From assembly GCF_014656435.1 (NCBI RefSeq), contig NZ_BNCK01000012.1, positions 1 to 64,000 of the forward strand: a DNA stretch of 64,000 bases. The letters run 5' to 3'. This DNA is from Thalassotalea marina. GTDB lineage: Bacteria > Pseudomonadota > Gammaproteobacteria > Enterobacterales > Alteromonadaceae. Made by a program: the position numbers and the translations under genes. Positions 54,758 to 64,000 of this stretch are shown piece by piece. Under the pieces are notes generated by a model. The model saw only the letters and a list, made by a program, of their open reading frames with translations, had not been told where the DNA came from and made no database searches. Numbering within the stretch: position 1 is the first letter of the stretch; the number at the start of each line of letters is the position of its first letter.

Positions 54758-55476
54758 GCTGCAACTCCTTGTTTAGATAGTTTATAGCCAACACCCCAAA
54801 CCGTTTGCACTATTTCTGGTTTAGCGGCATTTTTTTCAACTTTGGTACGCAGGCGATTGATATGAGAATTGACTGTGTGTTCATAACCTAAATGATGATA
54901 GCCCCAAACAGAGCTTAACAATTGTTCTCGGGAAAACACTTGTTCGGGATGTGAAGCTAAAAAATACAACAAATCGAATTCGGTTGAGGTCAGTGGTATT
55001 TCTTTACCTTTGAGATAAGTTTTATGACTGAGATTATCTATTTGCAGTGCGCCAAGCGTTAGTCTCGTCGCCTTTGATTCTTGTTGACAGGCTTTGGTGC
55101 GCTCTGCAATTAAGTGAACTTTACGTAACTGCGCTCTGATCCTCGCTTGAAGTTCTCGAATGCTAAATGGCTTTGTCATATAGTCATCCGCCCCTAGCTC
55201 TAACCCCAAAACTCGGTCAATTTCACTATCGCGAGAGGTTAACATTAAAATAGATTGTTCAGGATATTTTTCCCGTGCTTGACGACAAACGTCTAAGCCT
55301 GAAATGCCCGGCAACATGACGTCGAGTATGATTAAGTCAAAATGGCTGTTTTCTAACAAGGCTAACGCCGTTTCGCCAGTTGATTGATGAATGATTTCAA
55401 GCGACATATCTTGCAAATTAACCTGTATTAACTCAGCGATATCTAAATCATCTTCTACTAAAAGCACTCTATCCAT
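54754..55476 (-). CDS. OmpR/PhoB-family response regulator
   Basis: 240 residues. Receiver domain with acidic pocket (VEDD), phospho-acceptor Asp 52 (LIILDVMLPG), Thr and Lys 102 (MTKPFS); C-terminal winged helix (LTSTEFDLLYFLASHPEQVFSREQLL, VNSHINRLRTKVE, GVGYKLS). Such regulators bind pairs of direct repeats spaced by 11 bp; a triplet with that spacing is seen upstream of the first spondin gene. It shares an operon with the kinase and probably with the two spondin genes. Confidence 0.93.
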   Translation of the reverse strand: MDRVLLVEDDLDIAELIQVNLQDMSLEIIHQSTGETALALLENSHFDLIILDVMLPGISGLDVCRQAREKYPEQSILMLTSRDSEIDRVLGLELGADDYMTKPFSIRELQARIRAQLRKVHLIAERTKACQQESKATRLTLGALQIDNLSHKTYLKGKEIPLTSTEFDLLYFLASHPEQVFSREQLLSSVWGYHHLGYEHTVNSHINRLRTKVEKNAAKPEIVQTVWGVGYKLSKQGVAA

Positions 55477-55515
55477 TTTGTTTCCCCAATTAAGATCAAA
55501 GAGAAACGGATAACA

Positions 55516-55539
55516 TAGCGAGGGCTAATGCCCTCGCTA
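55516..55539. promoter_or_regulatory. Perfect hairpin between spondin 2 and the response regulator
   Basis: TAGCGAGGGC (55516-55525), loop TAAT, GCCCTCGCTA (55530-55539). It is a GC-rich 10-bp stem in an 80-nt gap. There is no T-run, so I read it as an attenuator or processing site that lowers expression of the regulator pair relative to the spondin genes. Confidence 0.55.
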
Positions 55540-55557
55540 ACGTGCACTGAAGCTTAT

Positions 55558-56286
55558 TTATTCCGTTCTTGCAATGGTGATGCGCAAGGTAGGATTATCG
55601 AACTTGTGTCCAGCGCTTAATGCCGACGTTGACAGGCCATCATCACTACTCACTACACCTGGGTGCATTGTTACATGATCGGCAATGTCATCTCTGGCTT
55701 CGTTATAACCTTCTCCGGCACCACCTGAAGCGGGACCAGGAATAGACGCTGCAGTTTCAGTGTTAAACTCCGTTCCTGCATCATAAGAACGGGCAGTAAA
55801 AGAAATACTTTCGCCAGCCATTAAATTTGAGATATCCATTGCGCTGACACCAGTAAATGCATCATTGGTGTTAACCAACATGGTGGCTACCGACAACATC
55901 ATTGGCATGGTATCGGTCAACGTCACGTCAATTGATTCGTGCATACCAGGCATCAATAAGCCCGCACCACTTTCACCAGCAAGTACCATATCTTGAGCAA
56001 GCACTTGAGTGTTGTCACCCCCTTCAGCCATGACCTCTAACGCACCACTTGCTGCTTCGCCAATTTGCCACAAACTGCCTTCGTTATGCAGTACAACAGC
56101 AACTGGAGACATTGGTTGCGCGTGGGTTAAGTTTGTTACCGTCACCTGATAACTATAATTGACAGGTGTTGGCGCAGGCGGCTCAACTACCATAGGGTCT
56201 TTTGAAGATTTACTATCGCCACAAGCCGATAACAATAACAAAGGCGCTAGTGCGATAGTGCTAATTTTTAAAAACGTTTTATTCAT
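55558..56286 (-). CDS. Exported spondin-domain lipoprotein (paralogue 2)
   Basis: 242 residues from ATG 56286 (AGGGGG upstream), starting with a lipoprotein signal (MNKTFLKISTIALAPLLLLSAC). The spondin-N-like domain shows VTVTNLTHAQPMSPVAVVLHN, EVMAEGGD, LLMPGM, NTNDAFTG, SYDAGTE and a final strand NPTLRITIARTE. It shares this pattern with the next gene (56295-56993), whose stop is only 8 nt upstream of this start. Bacterial spondin domains are surface proteins of unknown function; an adhesion or matrix role is inferred. Confidence 0.8.
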   Translation of the reverse strand: MNKTFLKISTIALAPLLLLSACGDSKSSKDPMVVEPPAPTPVNYSYQVTVTNLTHAQPMSPVAVVLHNEGSLWQIGEAASGALEVMAEGGDNTQVLAQDMVLAGESGAGLLMPGMHESIDVTLTDTMPMMLSVATMLVNTNDAFTGVSAMDISNLMAGESISFTARSYDAGTEFNTETAASIPGPASGGAGEGYNEARDDIADHVTMHPGVVSSDDGLSTSALSAGHKFDNPTLRITIARTE

Positions 56287-56294
56287 AAGGCCCC

Positions 56295-56993
56295 CTAGTT
56301 CACAGTTACAGTGATACGCGCTACAGGGTTTAACCAACGATGAACCGTATTATTTAAATCGCTTTTACCACCTGTTGCATCGTCATCACCAAGGCTGCCA
56401 CGGTGAATGTGAATAGTAGTATTTTGTTCCATGTCAGTAACCCCCATACCACCTGTGCCGCCATGACCACTTGGATCAACAGGAATACCTGGTGCACCTG
56501 GTGCGCCACCACCATTGACGATCTCATCATTAGCTTCCGTTCCTGCGTCATACGCATTAAGGTCAATAGTATATGTGCCTGGCTCTGTTGGGATCATCCA
56601 GCTGTTTAGGCCAACAAAACCATCATTGGTTGGTAATAACATCGAAACAATTGATAAGTAGTTGTTGCCATCAGTTGTGTCTAACATCAAGCTAGTACTC
56701 ATTGCAGGAGCTAATAAACCTTCAGCGGGGTTTTCTTTGATATCTGCACTTAACGCGCTTAAATCTGCCGACAATCCTGAGACATTGCCGCCTTCTGCCA
56801 TCATTTGTAAGTTAGCTGATGCTTCTTCACCAACAGAAAACAACTTACCATCGGCATTATGAGCAGCAACCAAAAATGGCGTAAAGTAGATACCTTGAGT
56901 CAGGTTGGTTATTTTGATGTCTAACTGTTGTGCTTGAACTTGAATTGACGATGCGGCAATGGCAGCGCCTAGAATAGAATATTTTAACTTCAT
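56295..56993 (-). CDS. Exported spondin-domain protein (paralogue 1)
   Basis: 232 residues from ATG 56993 (AAGGA 8 nt upstream), with a cleavable signal (MKLKYSILGAAIAASSIQVQAQ). It shares with paralogue 2: ITNLTQGIYFTPFLVAAHN, MMAEGGN, LLAPAM, PTNDGFVGL, NAYDAGTE and RITVTVN at the C-terminus. A Gly/Pro-rich insert (GGGAPGAPGIP, GHGGTGGMG) lies near residue 160 and is not in the paralogue. It is probably periplasmic or surface-exposed without the lipid anchor. The 11-bp direct repeats lie about 70-100 nt upstream. Confidence 0.8.
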   Translation of the reverse strand: MKLKYSILGAAIAASSIQVQAQQLDIKITNLTQGIYFTPFLVAAHNADGKLFSVGEEASANLQMMAEGGNVSGLSADLSALSADIKENPAEGLLAPAMSTSLMLDTTDGNNYLSIVSMLLPTNDGFVGLNSWMIPTEPGTYTIDLNAYDAGTEANDEIVNGGGAPGAPGIPVDPSGHGGTGGMGVTDMEQNTTIHIHRGSLGDDDATGGKSDLNNTVHRWLNPVARITVTVN

Positions 56994-57064
56994 GTTTATT
57001 TCCTTCTCATTATCGTGAAATGTTAAATTCATCGATAGTATGTGAAGAAAATTTCTCGAGACTT

Positions 57065-57094
57065 TCACAAAATAATCACAAAAGTCTCACAAAA
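57065..57094 (-). promoter_or_regulatory. Three TTTTGTGA direct repeats with 11-bp period
   Basis: On the plus strand TCACAAAA starts at 57065, 57076 and 57087; read on the coding strand this is TTTTGTGA three times with 3-nt gaps. An 11-bp period is the hallmark of OmpR/PhoB-family sites. A TACTAT -10-like hexamer at 57040-57035 lies 24 nt downstream, placing the repeats just before the -35 region of the spondin operon. Confidence 0.7.
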
Positions 57095-57158
57095 AAATCA
57101 AGCCAATGTTAGGAAATTAAATGCGGTTTATTAAGGTCTTGGTACAGTTATACGCAAA

Positions 57159-57824
57159 TTACTTCGCTTTAATTAATGTTGATTTGTCTTTTTTAACACC
57201 ATAAATATCACTTGGGTCAAACGCTAAGGTGACGTGAAAATCCTTTTTAGGTAACAATAACTTATCTCGGTAAAAATCACCGTCGCTTGAGTTTGCCACA
57301 ACAAAATAACTGGTTTTATCACCTTGGCTTACACGCCCTAAACCTTGCAAACTAACTCTGATCGATTTGATTCCTGCTAGCTTTGTTTTATTAATATTTT
57401 GAAATTCTGGCGGTGAAACAAGCGTAACGTGAAAAGCATTATGATCACGAGCAATTTGATTTTGACGATATTGTTTATAATCGTTTCCTAAAATTAATTT
57501 AAGTTGCTCAAGGTACTTGTTAAGTTCTGCTTTACTGATAATACCACCCAAGTATTTATTACCTTGGTTATCAGTTAATTGACGTATTTTAGTAATGACC
57601 ACTTTATGTGTATCATTTTGATAATCACTATTGGCTAGCGACTTAAGCGCTTTAGCATGACCGGGCCTGATAGTTACATCGGGTGAGCTGTCTTTCTCGG
57701 CCTCTTGCTCAAGTTGCTGTTGCTGAATGACCACCAACTGTTCGGCAATGGTACTCGCATTTGCCGTTAAACAAATCGACAAGAAGCAAAATGTTGTAAC
57801 CAGTTTTTTGATGTGTAAATCCAT
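57159..57824 (-). CDS. Exported 2H-phosphoesterase-like protein
   Basis: 221 residues with signal peptide (TTFCFLSICLTANAS). Two FHVTL boxes (NAFHVTLVSPPEF about 132-144 and DFHVTLAFDPSDIYGVKKD about 195-213) supply the paired HxT motifs of the 2H phosphoesterase fold; the second, with DIYGV-KKDKSTL, recalls the 'Swiss Army Knife' 2H group. The mature part begins with a helical Gln/Glu-rich region (HAKALKSLA). Such folds usually act on RNA or cyclic nucleotides in the cytoplasm, so export is unusual. It heads the spondin locus but has a 165-nt gap to the next gene. Confidence 0.65.
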   Translation of the reverse strand: MDLHIKKLVTTFCFLSICLTANASTIAEQLVVIQQQQLEQEAEKDSSPDVTIRPGHAKALKSLANSDYQNDTHKVVITKIRQLTDNQGNKYLGGIISKAELNKYLEQLKLILGNDYKQYRQNQIARDHNAFHVTLVSPPEFQNINKTKLAGIKSIRVSLQGLGRVSQGDKTSYFVVANSSDGDFYRDKLLLPKKDFHVTLAFDPSDIYGVKKDKSTLIKAK

Positions 57825-57881
57825 TTCTTTCTTTATACTGATGGTTAGTGTTGTAATATTCTACGGGTAAATTTCATAATA

Positions 57882-58244
57882 ATGAAGGTCTGGTTTAATC
57901 CTGAGCTATTTAATCACATCGCCATCAGCGTCGCTGAATATAGATGGTCGCTTTTATTGTGGAGTGTGTTTGCCTTCATTCTTTTTGTGGTGTTGCAATA
58001 TCAAATTGAAACAGCCACCCCTATGTTTCTGATTTGGGTCGCCCTTTTTATTTTATTCGCCGCACTACAAGCTTTAGTGCTAGCGGCCTTTATCTTTTTC
58101 TTTCAAGTATTGCCGTCATCCAAAATACATGACAAGCAATGGCAAAAATTTTATCGCGCCATAGAGTGGTGTGAAGCACTCATTTTCAGCTTTATTTTGC
58201 CGCTGCCTGCCCTGCTTTTTGTTTATGCTGTGATAGTTGTTTAA
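57882..58244 (+). CDS. Small integral membrane protein
   Basis: 120 residues, four hydrophobic helices (about 22-42, 46-64, 72-92 and 100-118). It starts MKVWFNPELFNHIAISVAEYR with a weak GGGTA site. Family not recognised. It diverges from the 2H-like gene and converges with the DUF3392 gene. Confidence 0.5.
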   Translation: MKVWFNPELFNHIAISVAEYRWSLLLWSVFAFILFVVLQYQIETATPMFLIWVALFILFAALQALVLAAFIFFFQVLPSSKIHDKQWQKFYRAIEWCEALIFSFILPLPALLFVYAVIVV

Positions 58245-58257
58245 TTAACCTGTACGT

Positions 58258-58580
58258 CTATATATGACGCTGTTTTTGCGCATAAGCACCTAAACAGAAA
58301 AAGATCCCCACCACTAAAGGCACTATATATACGGTTGGAACCATAGCCAAATACTTAGCTAATACACTGGTTAACCAAACCGTTAACAAGCCGTAGCCAA
58401 ATGCACAAATAAAAACAAATGCCAGCGTTCTAACAATAAAGTGCTGCTTGCGAATTAAATGTTTTATTGCACCGTTAATGTCATTACCAAAAACCACCAA
58501 CAAAGTGGCGACAATCGCTAATGCTGTTTGGTATTGGTATGGTCTAAACCAACTGCCCATTTCAATTAACAAGGCACTCA

Positions 58581-58581
<1 letters not shown>
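58258..58581 (-). CDS. DUF3392-like membrane protein
   Basis: 107 residues with about three transmembrane helices (near 19-36, 47-70 and 82-100) and the motif VVFGNDINGAIKHLIRKQHFIVRTLAFVFICAFGYG. I recall this as DUF3392, found beside ligA in Vibrio and Shewanella. Function unknown. Its ATG overlaps the ligA stop by one base (TAATG), so it is coupled to ligA translation. Confidence 0.75.
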
Positions 58582-60680
<2,099 letters not shown>

Positions 60681-60706
60681 TCAGTTATTTATTTCAATTG
60701 CTATGA

Positions 60707-61747
60707 CTACACCGCTGCAATTCTGCTTTTACGATCATACTCTCGTATTCTGCTGATGTAGTGCTGCTCAGTTTGTTTAGTCATTACACTGCGCTTGTCA
60801 TCAAGCAGCTGAGCATTAAACTCAACGGCTAAATGTTTAGCGGCTTGCATCATATGTCCAAAGATCTCAAACGGGTCACCAGCATTAGGTAACGTCATAA
60901 ATAAAGTGATCCCCTGCGTTGTAAAGCTTTCCATATTATCCAGATCAAAAGTACCAGGGTTCATCATATTGGCTAAACTAAACGTCACTTTACCATTACC
61001 AGCATTATCTTCGTGGCGATGGAAAATATTCATATCACCAAAGCGTAAACCTAATGTAAGCAAGGTAGGTAACAAAGCAGCACCACTGATGTGATTACCC
61101 TCAGGCATAACAACAGACACTACTATGACTTCCGGCTCTAACTCGGGCTCTGGCATTCTAACTGGCTCGTCAATGCTTACTTCTGGCACCTCGTTTTTAC
61201 TTGCCGCGTCGCCAAAATTCATTTCCATTTGATTGCGTTTTAACTTGTCCGTGACCGCTTTTCTAACACTGCGTTTACGTGGAGCTTCTGGCTTTGGTTT
61301 AGTCACAGGCGTTTCATAAACTGGTTTTTCTTCTTGCACAGGTGCTTCTTCAAAGGTATTAGCATGCGGTGGCGGGTTATCCAACGGTGGTTGTTCAGTG
61401 ATATCTGACAAATCACCTAACGTCGGCTCTAAGGTTAATTCGTCGCTGTGCCCTCTGTCTAAATCTTTTGGTAACGGCTCTTCGTCGTAATCAGGAGCTG
61501 GTGCAGGTGCACTAGGCGTTTCATTTTCCGACAACGAATGTGGCGAAACTACACGCACTTGGCCTACACCATCTTGATCAAAACCACTGGGATCAATTGT
61601 ACGTTCTAATGGGTCAACCTTTTCATTTTTTGCTTTGAGTTTATAAGGATTTTTGTTTTTTCTGATCGTCCAAAACCCATGAACAAAAATAGCAGCGATC
61701 ACAATAGCGCTGATTATAATTAATACGTTTCTGAAATTATCTTCCAT
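60707..61747 (-). CDS. zipA: Cell division protein ZipA
   Basis: 346 residues: an N-terminal transmembrane helix (FRNVLIIISAIVIAAIFVHGFW), a long Pro/Glu-rich linker (about 45-190), and a C-terminal FtsZ-binding domain (about 205-335; VIVVSVVMPEGNHISGAALLP, DNAGNGKVTFSLANM, GITLFMTLPNAGDPFEIFGHMMQ). It tethers FtsZ to the membrane at the division septum. AAAGG lies before the ATG, and smc ends 12 nt upstream in the same operon. Confidence 0.95.
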   Translation of the reverse strand: MEDNFRNVLIIISAIVIAAIFVHGFWTIRKNKNPYKLKAKNEKVDPLERTIDPSGFDQDGVGQVRVVSPHSLSENETPSAPAPAPDYDEEPLPKDLDRGHSDELTLEPTLGDLSDITEQPPLDNPPPHANTFEEAPVQEEKPVYETPVTKPKPEAPRKRSVRKAVTDKLKRNQMEMNFGDAASKNEVPEVSIDEPVRMPEPELEPEVIVVSVVMPEGNHISGAALLPTLLTLGLRFGDMNIFHRHEDNAGNGKVTFSLANMMNPGTFDLDNMESFTTQGITLFMTLPNAGDPFEIFGHMMQAAKHLAVEFNAQLLDDKRSVMTKQTEQHYISRIREYDRKSRIAAV

Positions 61748-61759
61748 CGTTTAGCCTTT

Positions 61760-64000
61760 TTAAGATACTTCTGCCATAGCGATTGCTTCGTCGATATCTA
61801 CCGATACCATTCTGGAAACACCAGGTTCGAACATAGTCACCCCGGTTAAATGTGAAGCCATTTCCATCGCTATTTTATTATGACTAATATAAATAAATTG
61901 CACACTGTCTGACATTTCGCGTACTAGATTACAAAACCTATTAACATTGGCATCGTCTAGTGGAGCATCTACTTCATCAAGCATACAAAATGGTGCTGGA
62001 TTGAGTCTAAATATTGCAAACACTAAAGACAAGGCCGTTAATGCTTTTTCTCCACCTGACAACAAATGAATCGTACTATTTTTCTTCCCCGGGGGTTGCG
62101 CCATAATACTCACCCCAGTTTCTAATAAATCATCATCTGTTAACGCCAAGTAAGCTTGTCCACCACCAAATACTTTTGGGAACAAGGTTTGTAAATCTTG
62201 GTTAACTTTGTCAAACGTTACTTTAAATTTTTGTCGACTTTCTTTGTCGATTTTAGCTATTGCTGATTCTAACGTTGAAATCGCTTGATTTAAATCCTGA
62301 TCTTGCTGATCTAAGAAGTTTTTTCGCGATAACTGACTATCAAATTCATCAATTGCTGCTAAATTAATCGCTCCCAACTGCGCAATGTCTTGTTGAAGTC
62401 GAATAACATGAGCCTGCCAAACCCCTTCTTTGGCATCTACCGGCATATGTTTTTCAATATCAGTGATATGTTGCCCGATTTCATGCAACGGTTCTAGCGC
62501 ACTGTTGGCTTTAACTTTATTCGCCTCAGCATCAATTTGCAACTGACTAATGTTAGCTTGCAGCTCACTTGTTGATTTTTGTGCGTTTTGTTGGTTATTT
62601 TCTAACTTACTAATCATGTCAGCATGCTGACTAATCTGTGTTTGGCTATTTACTAAACTCTGGTCAACATCAGCCATGCGAGCGAGCCAGTGTTGAAGTT
62701 GCTCTTCGTCATCAGCCACAGGTTTGCCCTGCTGTTCTAGTTGGCTTTGGTATTGCGCCTGTTGACGACTTAATTGCTCGATCGTCGTTTGATAACGTTC
62801 AATATTTTGTTGCAATTGGCCATGCTGATGTTTTACCCGTTCTAATTGAATAATATCGTGATGATGTTGTTCTTTTATGACGTGCAGCTGCAGACTTAAT
62901 TCGCTGGCCTTTTGTTGAAAACGCTCAACCTCTTGGTAAATTGCATTTGTATCGGAATCGGTACTTTCCACAATGGTTTGCTGATGTAGTTCTGCAAGTT
63001 CATGCTGCCATTTAGCCACTTGCGTGGTTAACTGTTCTATTTCTTGCAATATATTTTCTTTCGCCAATAAATCTTGTGCTTTTGATTGTTCAGCAAATTG
63101 TTGTTCACTTTGTGCTTGCTGCAAGCGCTGCATTAATTGATTAAAGTTGGCCTGCAACTGATTATGCTGAGACTTAAGCTCATCATTACTTTGTTGGATT
63201 TGAAAAAGTTCAGACTGAGCAACTTTGTGTTTTTCTTGAAGATGCGCCACATCAACCAACAGCTGATGTTTTTCGGTATCTAGTGCCAGTTTATGATCTT
63301 GCTTTTCAAGCAGCCCTTTACGTGCAAATTGTGCTGATAACCACACACCTTGCGGACAAATGACCGACTGTTCTGACGTTAACTGAGGCAACAGCTGATA
63401 ACATTGCTCAGGGGTATCAGCGATAACAATATGATTTAAAAATGGTAGTTGAACATCGGGATGTGACGCTTTAGCAGCCAGTGTACCAACACTCGGCTGT
63501 TTGTGAGTGCTTTTATCAACAAGAGCAAACGCCATATTATTTAGTGTTGCTACAAGGTCAGCCTCTGGCAAGTTTGGTATAACCTGCGCAGATAACAAGT
63601 CTGCCAATACCATCTCAACGGCAAGTTCCCAGCCTTGTTCAACCGCTAACTGTTCATGTAACTGCTGTAGCGCGGTTTGATTGCCATGTTCAATGATTTG
63701 TTGCTGATATATTTGCCAATCTTGCTTTTGATCTAACTGTTGCTCAACCACAGCCAAACGACTGGTTAATGCCTGCAACTGAGTAGTTATTTGGGTATTA
63801 TTTGATTGGCACTGCGCCAGTTGCTGCGTTTTTTCATCAAGTAAATTTGCCGATTGAGCTAACTGTTGCTCTGCTTGTTGGAACTGAGCTTTTAGCTGTT
63901 TAACCGCGGTAGGCTCTTGGTAAGTTGCAAGCTTTTCTGTTAACTGATTTAGGGTTACTTGTTTTTCTTTGATACGCTGTTCAGTCGCTGCTATTTGCGC
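61760..64000 (-). CDS. smc: Chromosome segregation SMC ATPase, 3' part
   Basis: Open to the window edge; the codon-like start at 63778 is only an internal TTG and the frame continues upstream without a stop to 64000. The visible 746 residues are a Gln-rich coiled coil followed by the C-terminal head: HLLSGGEKALTALSLVFAIF (signature), FCMLDEVDAPLDDANVNRF (Walker B) and FIYISHNKIAMEMASHLTGVTM. The N-terminal Walker A and first coil lie outside. It compacts and helps separate chromosomes. The smc-zipA-ligA order is conserved in related bacteria. Confidence 0.95.
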   Translation of the reverse strand, partial: AQIAATEQRIKEKQVTLNQLTEKLATYQEPTAVKQLKAQFQQAEQQLAQSANLLDEKTQQLAQCQSNNTQITTQLQALTSRLAVVEQQLDQKQDWQIYQQQIIEHGNQTALQQLHEQLAVEQGWELAVEMVLADLLSAQVIPNLPEADLVATLNNMAFALVDKSTHKQPSVGTLAAKASHPDVQLPFLNHIVIADTPEQCYQLLPQLTSEQSVICPQGVWLSAQFARKGLLEKQDHKLALDTEKHQLLVDVAHLQEKHKVAQSELFQIQQSNDELKSQHNQLQANFNQLMQRLQQAQSEQQFAEQSKAQDLLAKENILQEIEQLTTQVAKWQHELAELHQQTIVESTDSDTNAIYQEVERFQQKASELSLQLHVIKEQHHHDIIQLERVKHQHGQLQQNIERYQTTIEQLSRQQAQYQSQLEQQGKPVADDEEQLQHWLARMADVDQSLVNSQTQISQHADMISKLENNQQNAQKSTSELQANISQLQIDAEANKVKANSALEPLHEIGQHITDIEKHMPVDAKEGVWQAHVIRLQQDIAQLGAINLAAIDEFDSQLSRKNFLDQQDQDLNQAISTLESAIAKIDKESRQKFKVTFDKVNQDLQTLFPKVFGGGQAYLALTDDDLLETGVSIMAQPPGKKNSTIHLLSGGEKALTALSLVFAIFRLNPAPFCMLDEVDAPLDDANVNRFCNLVREMSDSVQFIYISHNKIAMEMASHLTGVTMFEPGVSRMVSVDIDEAIAMAEVS

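Noticed and set aside
58538-58553. GGTCTAAACCA similar to the GntR-type palindrome
   Set aside because: It is inside the DUF3392 coding region, imperfect, and not near a promoter.

Overview
The window looks like chromosomal DNA of a marine gammaproteobacterium of the Alteromonadales, probably near Colwelliaceae/Thalassotalea. This is an inference from AT-rich coding sequence, the linked smc-zipA-ligA-DUF3392 block, the rcsF-trmO pair, and several large TonB-dependent receptors. No rRNA, tRNA or CRISPR array was seen.

Layout. 1-3.5 kb is an accessory, cassette-like array. It holds the edge of an IS110-family transposase, then seven short plus-strand genes (membrane proteins, a lipoprotein, a broken K+ channel, a zinc-ribbon protein, a GNAT acetyltransferase). 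A GGACACCCATCGTTAAC-like motif recurs near their 3' ends, and two copies of an 88-bp element with inverted ends are present. 3.6-7 kb has a diverged RelA/SpoT-like protein, a NUDIX hydrolase and small membrane or lipoproteins. 7-16.9 kb is metabolic and transport: an SLC1 symporter fused to a solute-binding domain, rcsF, trmO, EamA exporters, an exported amidohydrolase, an orphan histidine kinase, slyD and a DJ-1/PfpI protein. 16.9-28.9 kb has sbcDC, ybaK, a membrane-anchored XRE regulator, a four-gene cluster (MDR oxidoreductase, ZIP, GGCT, LysE), mgsA and a ComEA-like protein.

28.9-37.6 kb is an outer-membrane uptake region: an STN-bearing TonB receptor with its FecI-like sigma factor and FecR-like anti-sigma, then a second TonB receptor facing a secreted NPP-type phosphodiesterase lipoprotein with a LamG-like tail. 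The divergent intergenic region carries a Pho-box-like direct repeat and a perfect 14-bp palindrome. 37.6-41.8 kb is an RND efflux pair. 42.4-51.8 kb holds a large TonB receptor, an esterase, a CadC-like TPR regulator, a TPR-tailed serine hydrolase and a TPR sensor kinase.

53.3-57.8 kb is the most system-like region: an exported 2H-phosphoesterase-like protein, two paralogous exported spondin-domain proteins, and an OmpR-type response regulator with its kinase, all on the minus strand. Three TTTTGTGA repeats with exact 11-bp spacing sit upstream of the first spondin gene. I infer an autoregulated envelope-response locus. 57.9-64 kb ends in housekeeping genes: smc (running off the window), zipA, ligA and DUF3392.

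Many starts were moved to fit Shine-Dalgarno sites and signal peptides; the reasons are given per gene. Functions are assigned by recognising motifs by eye and no database search was run.
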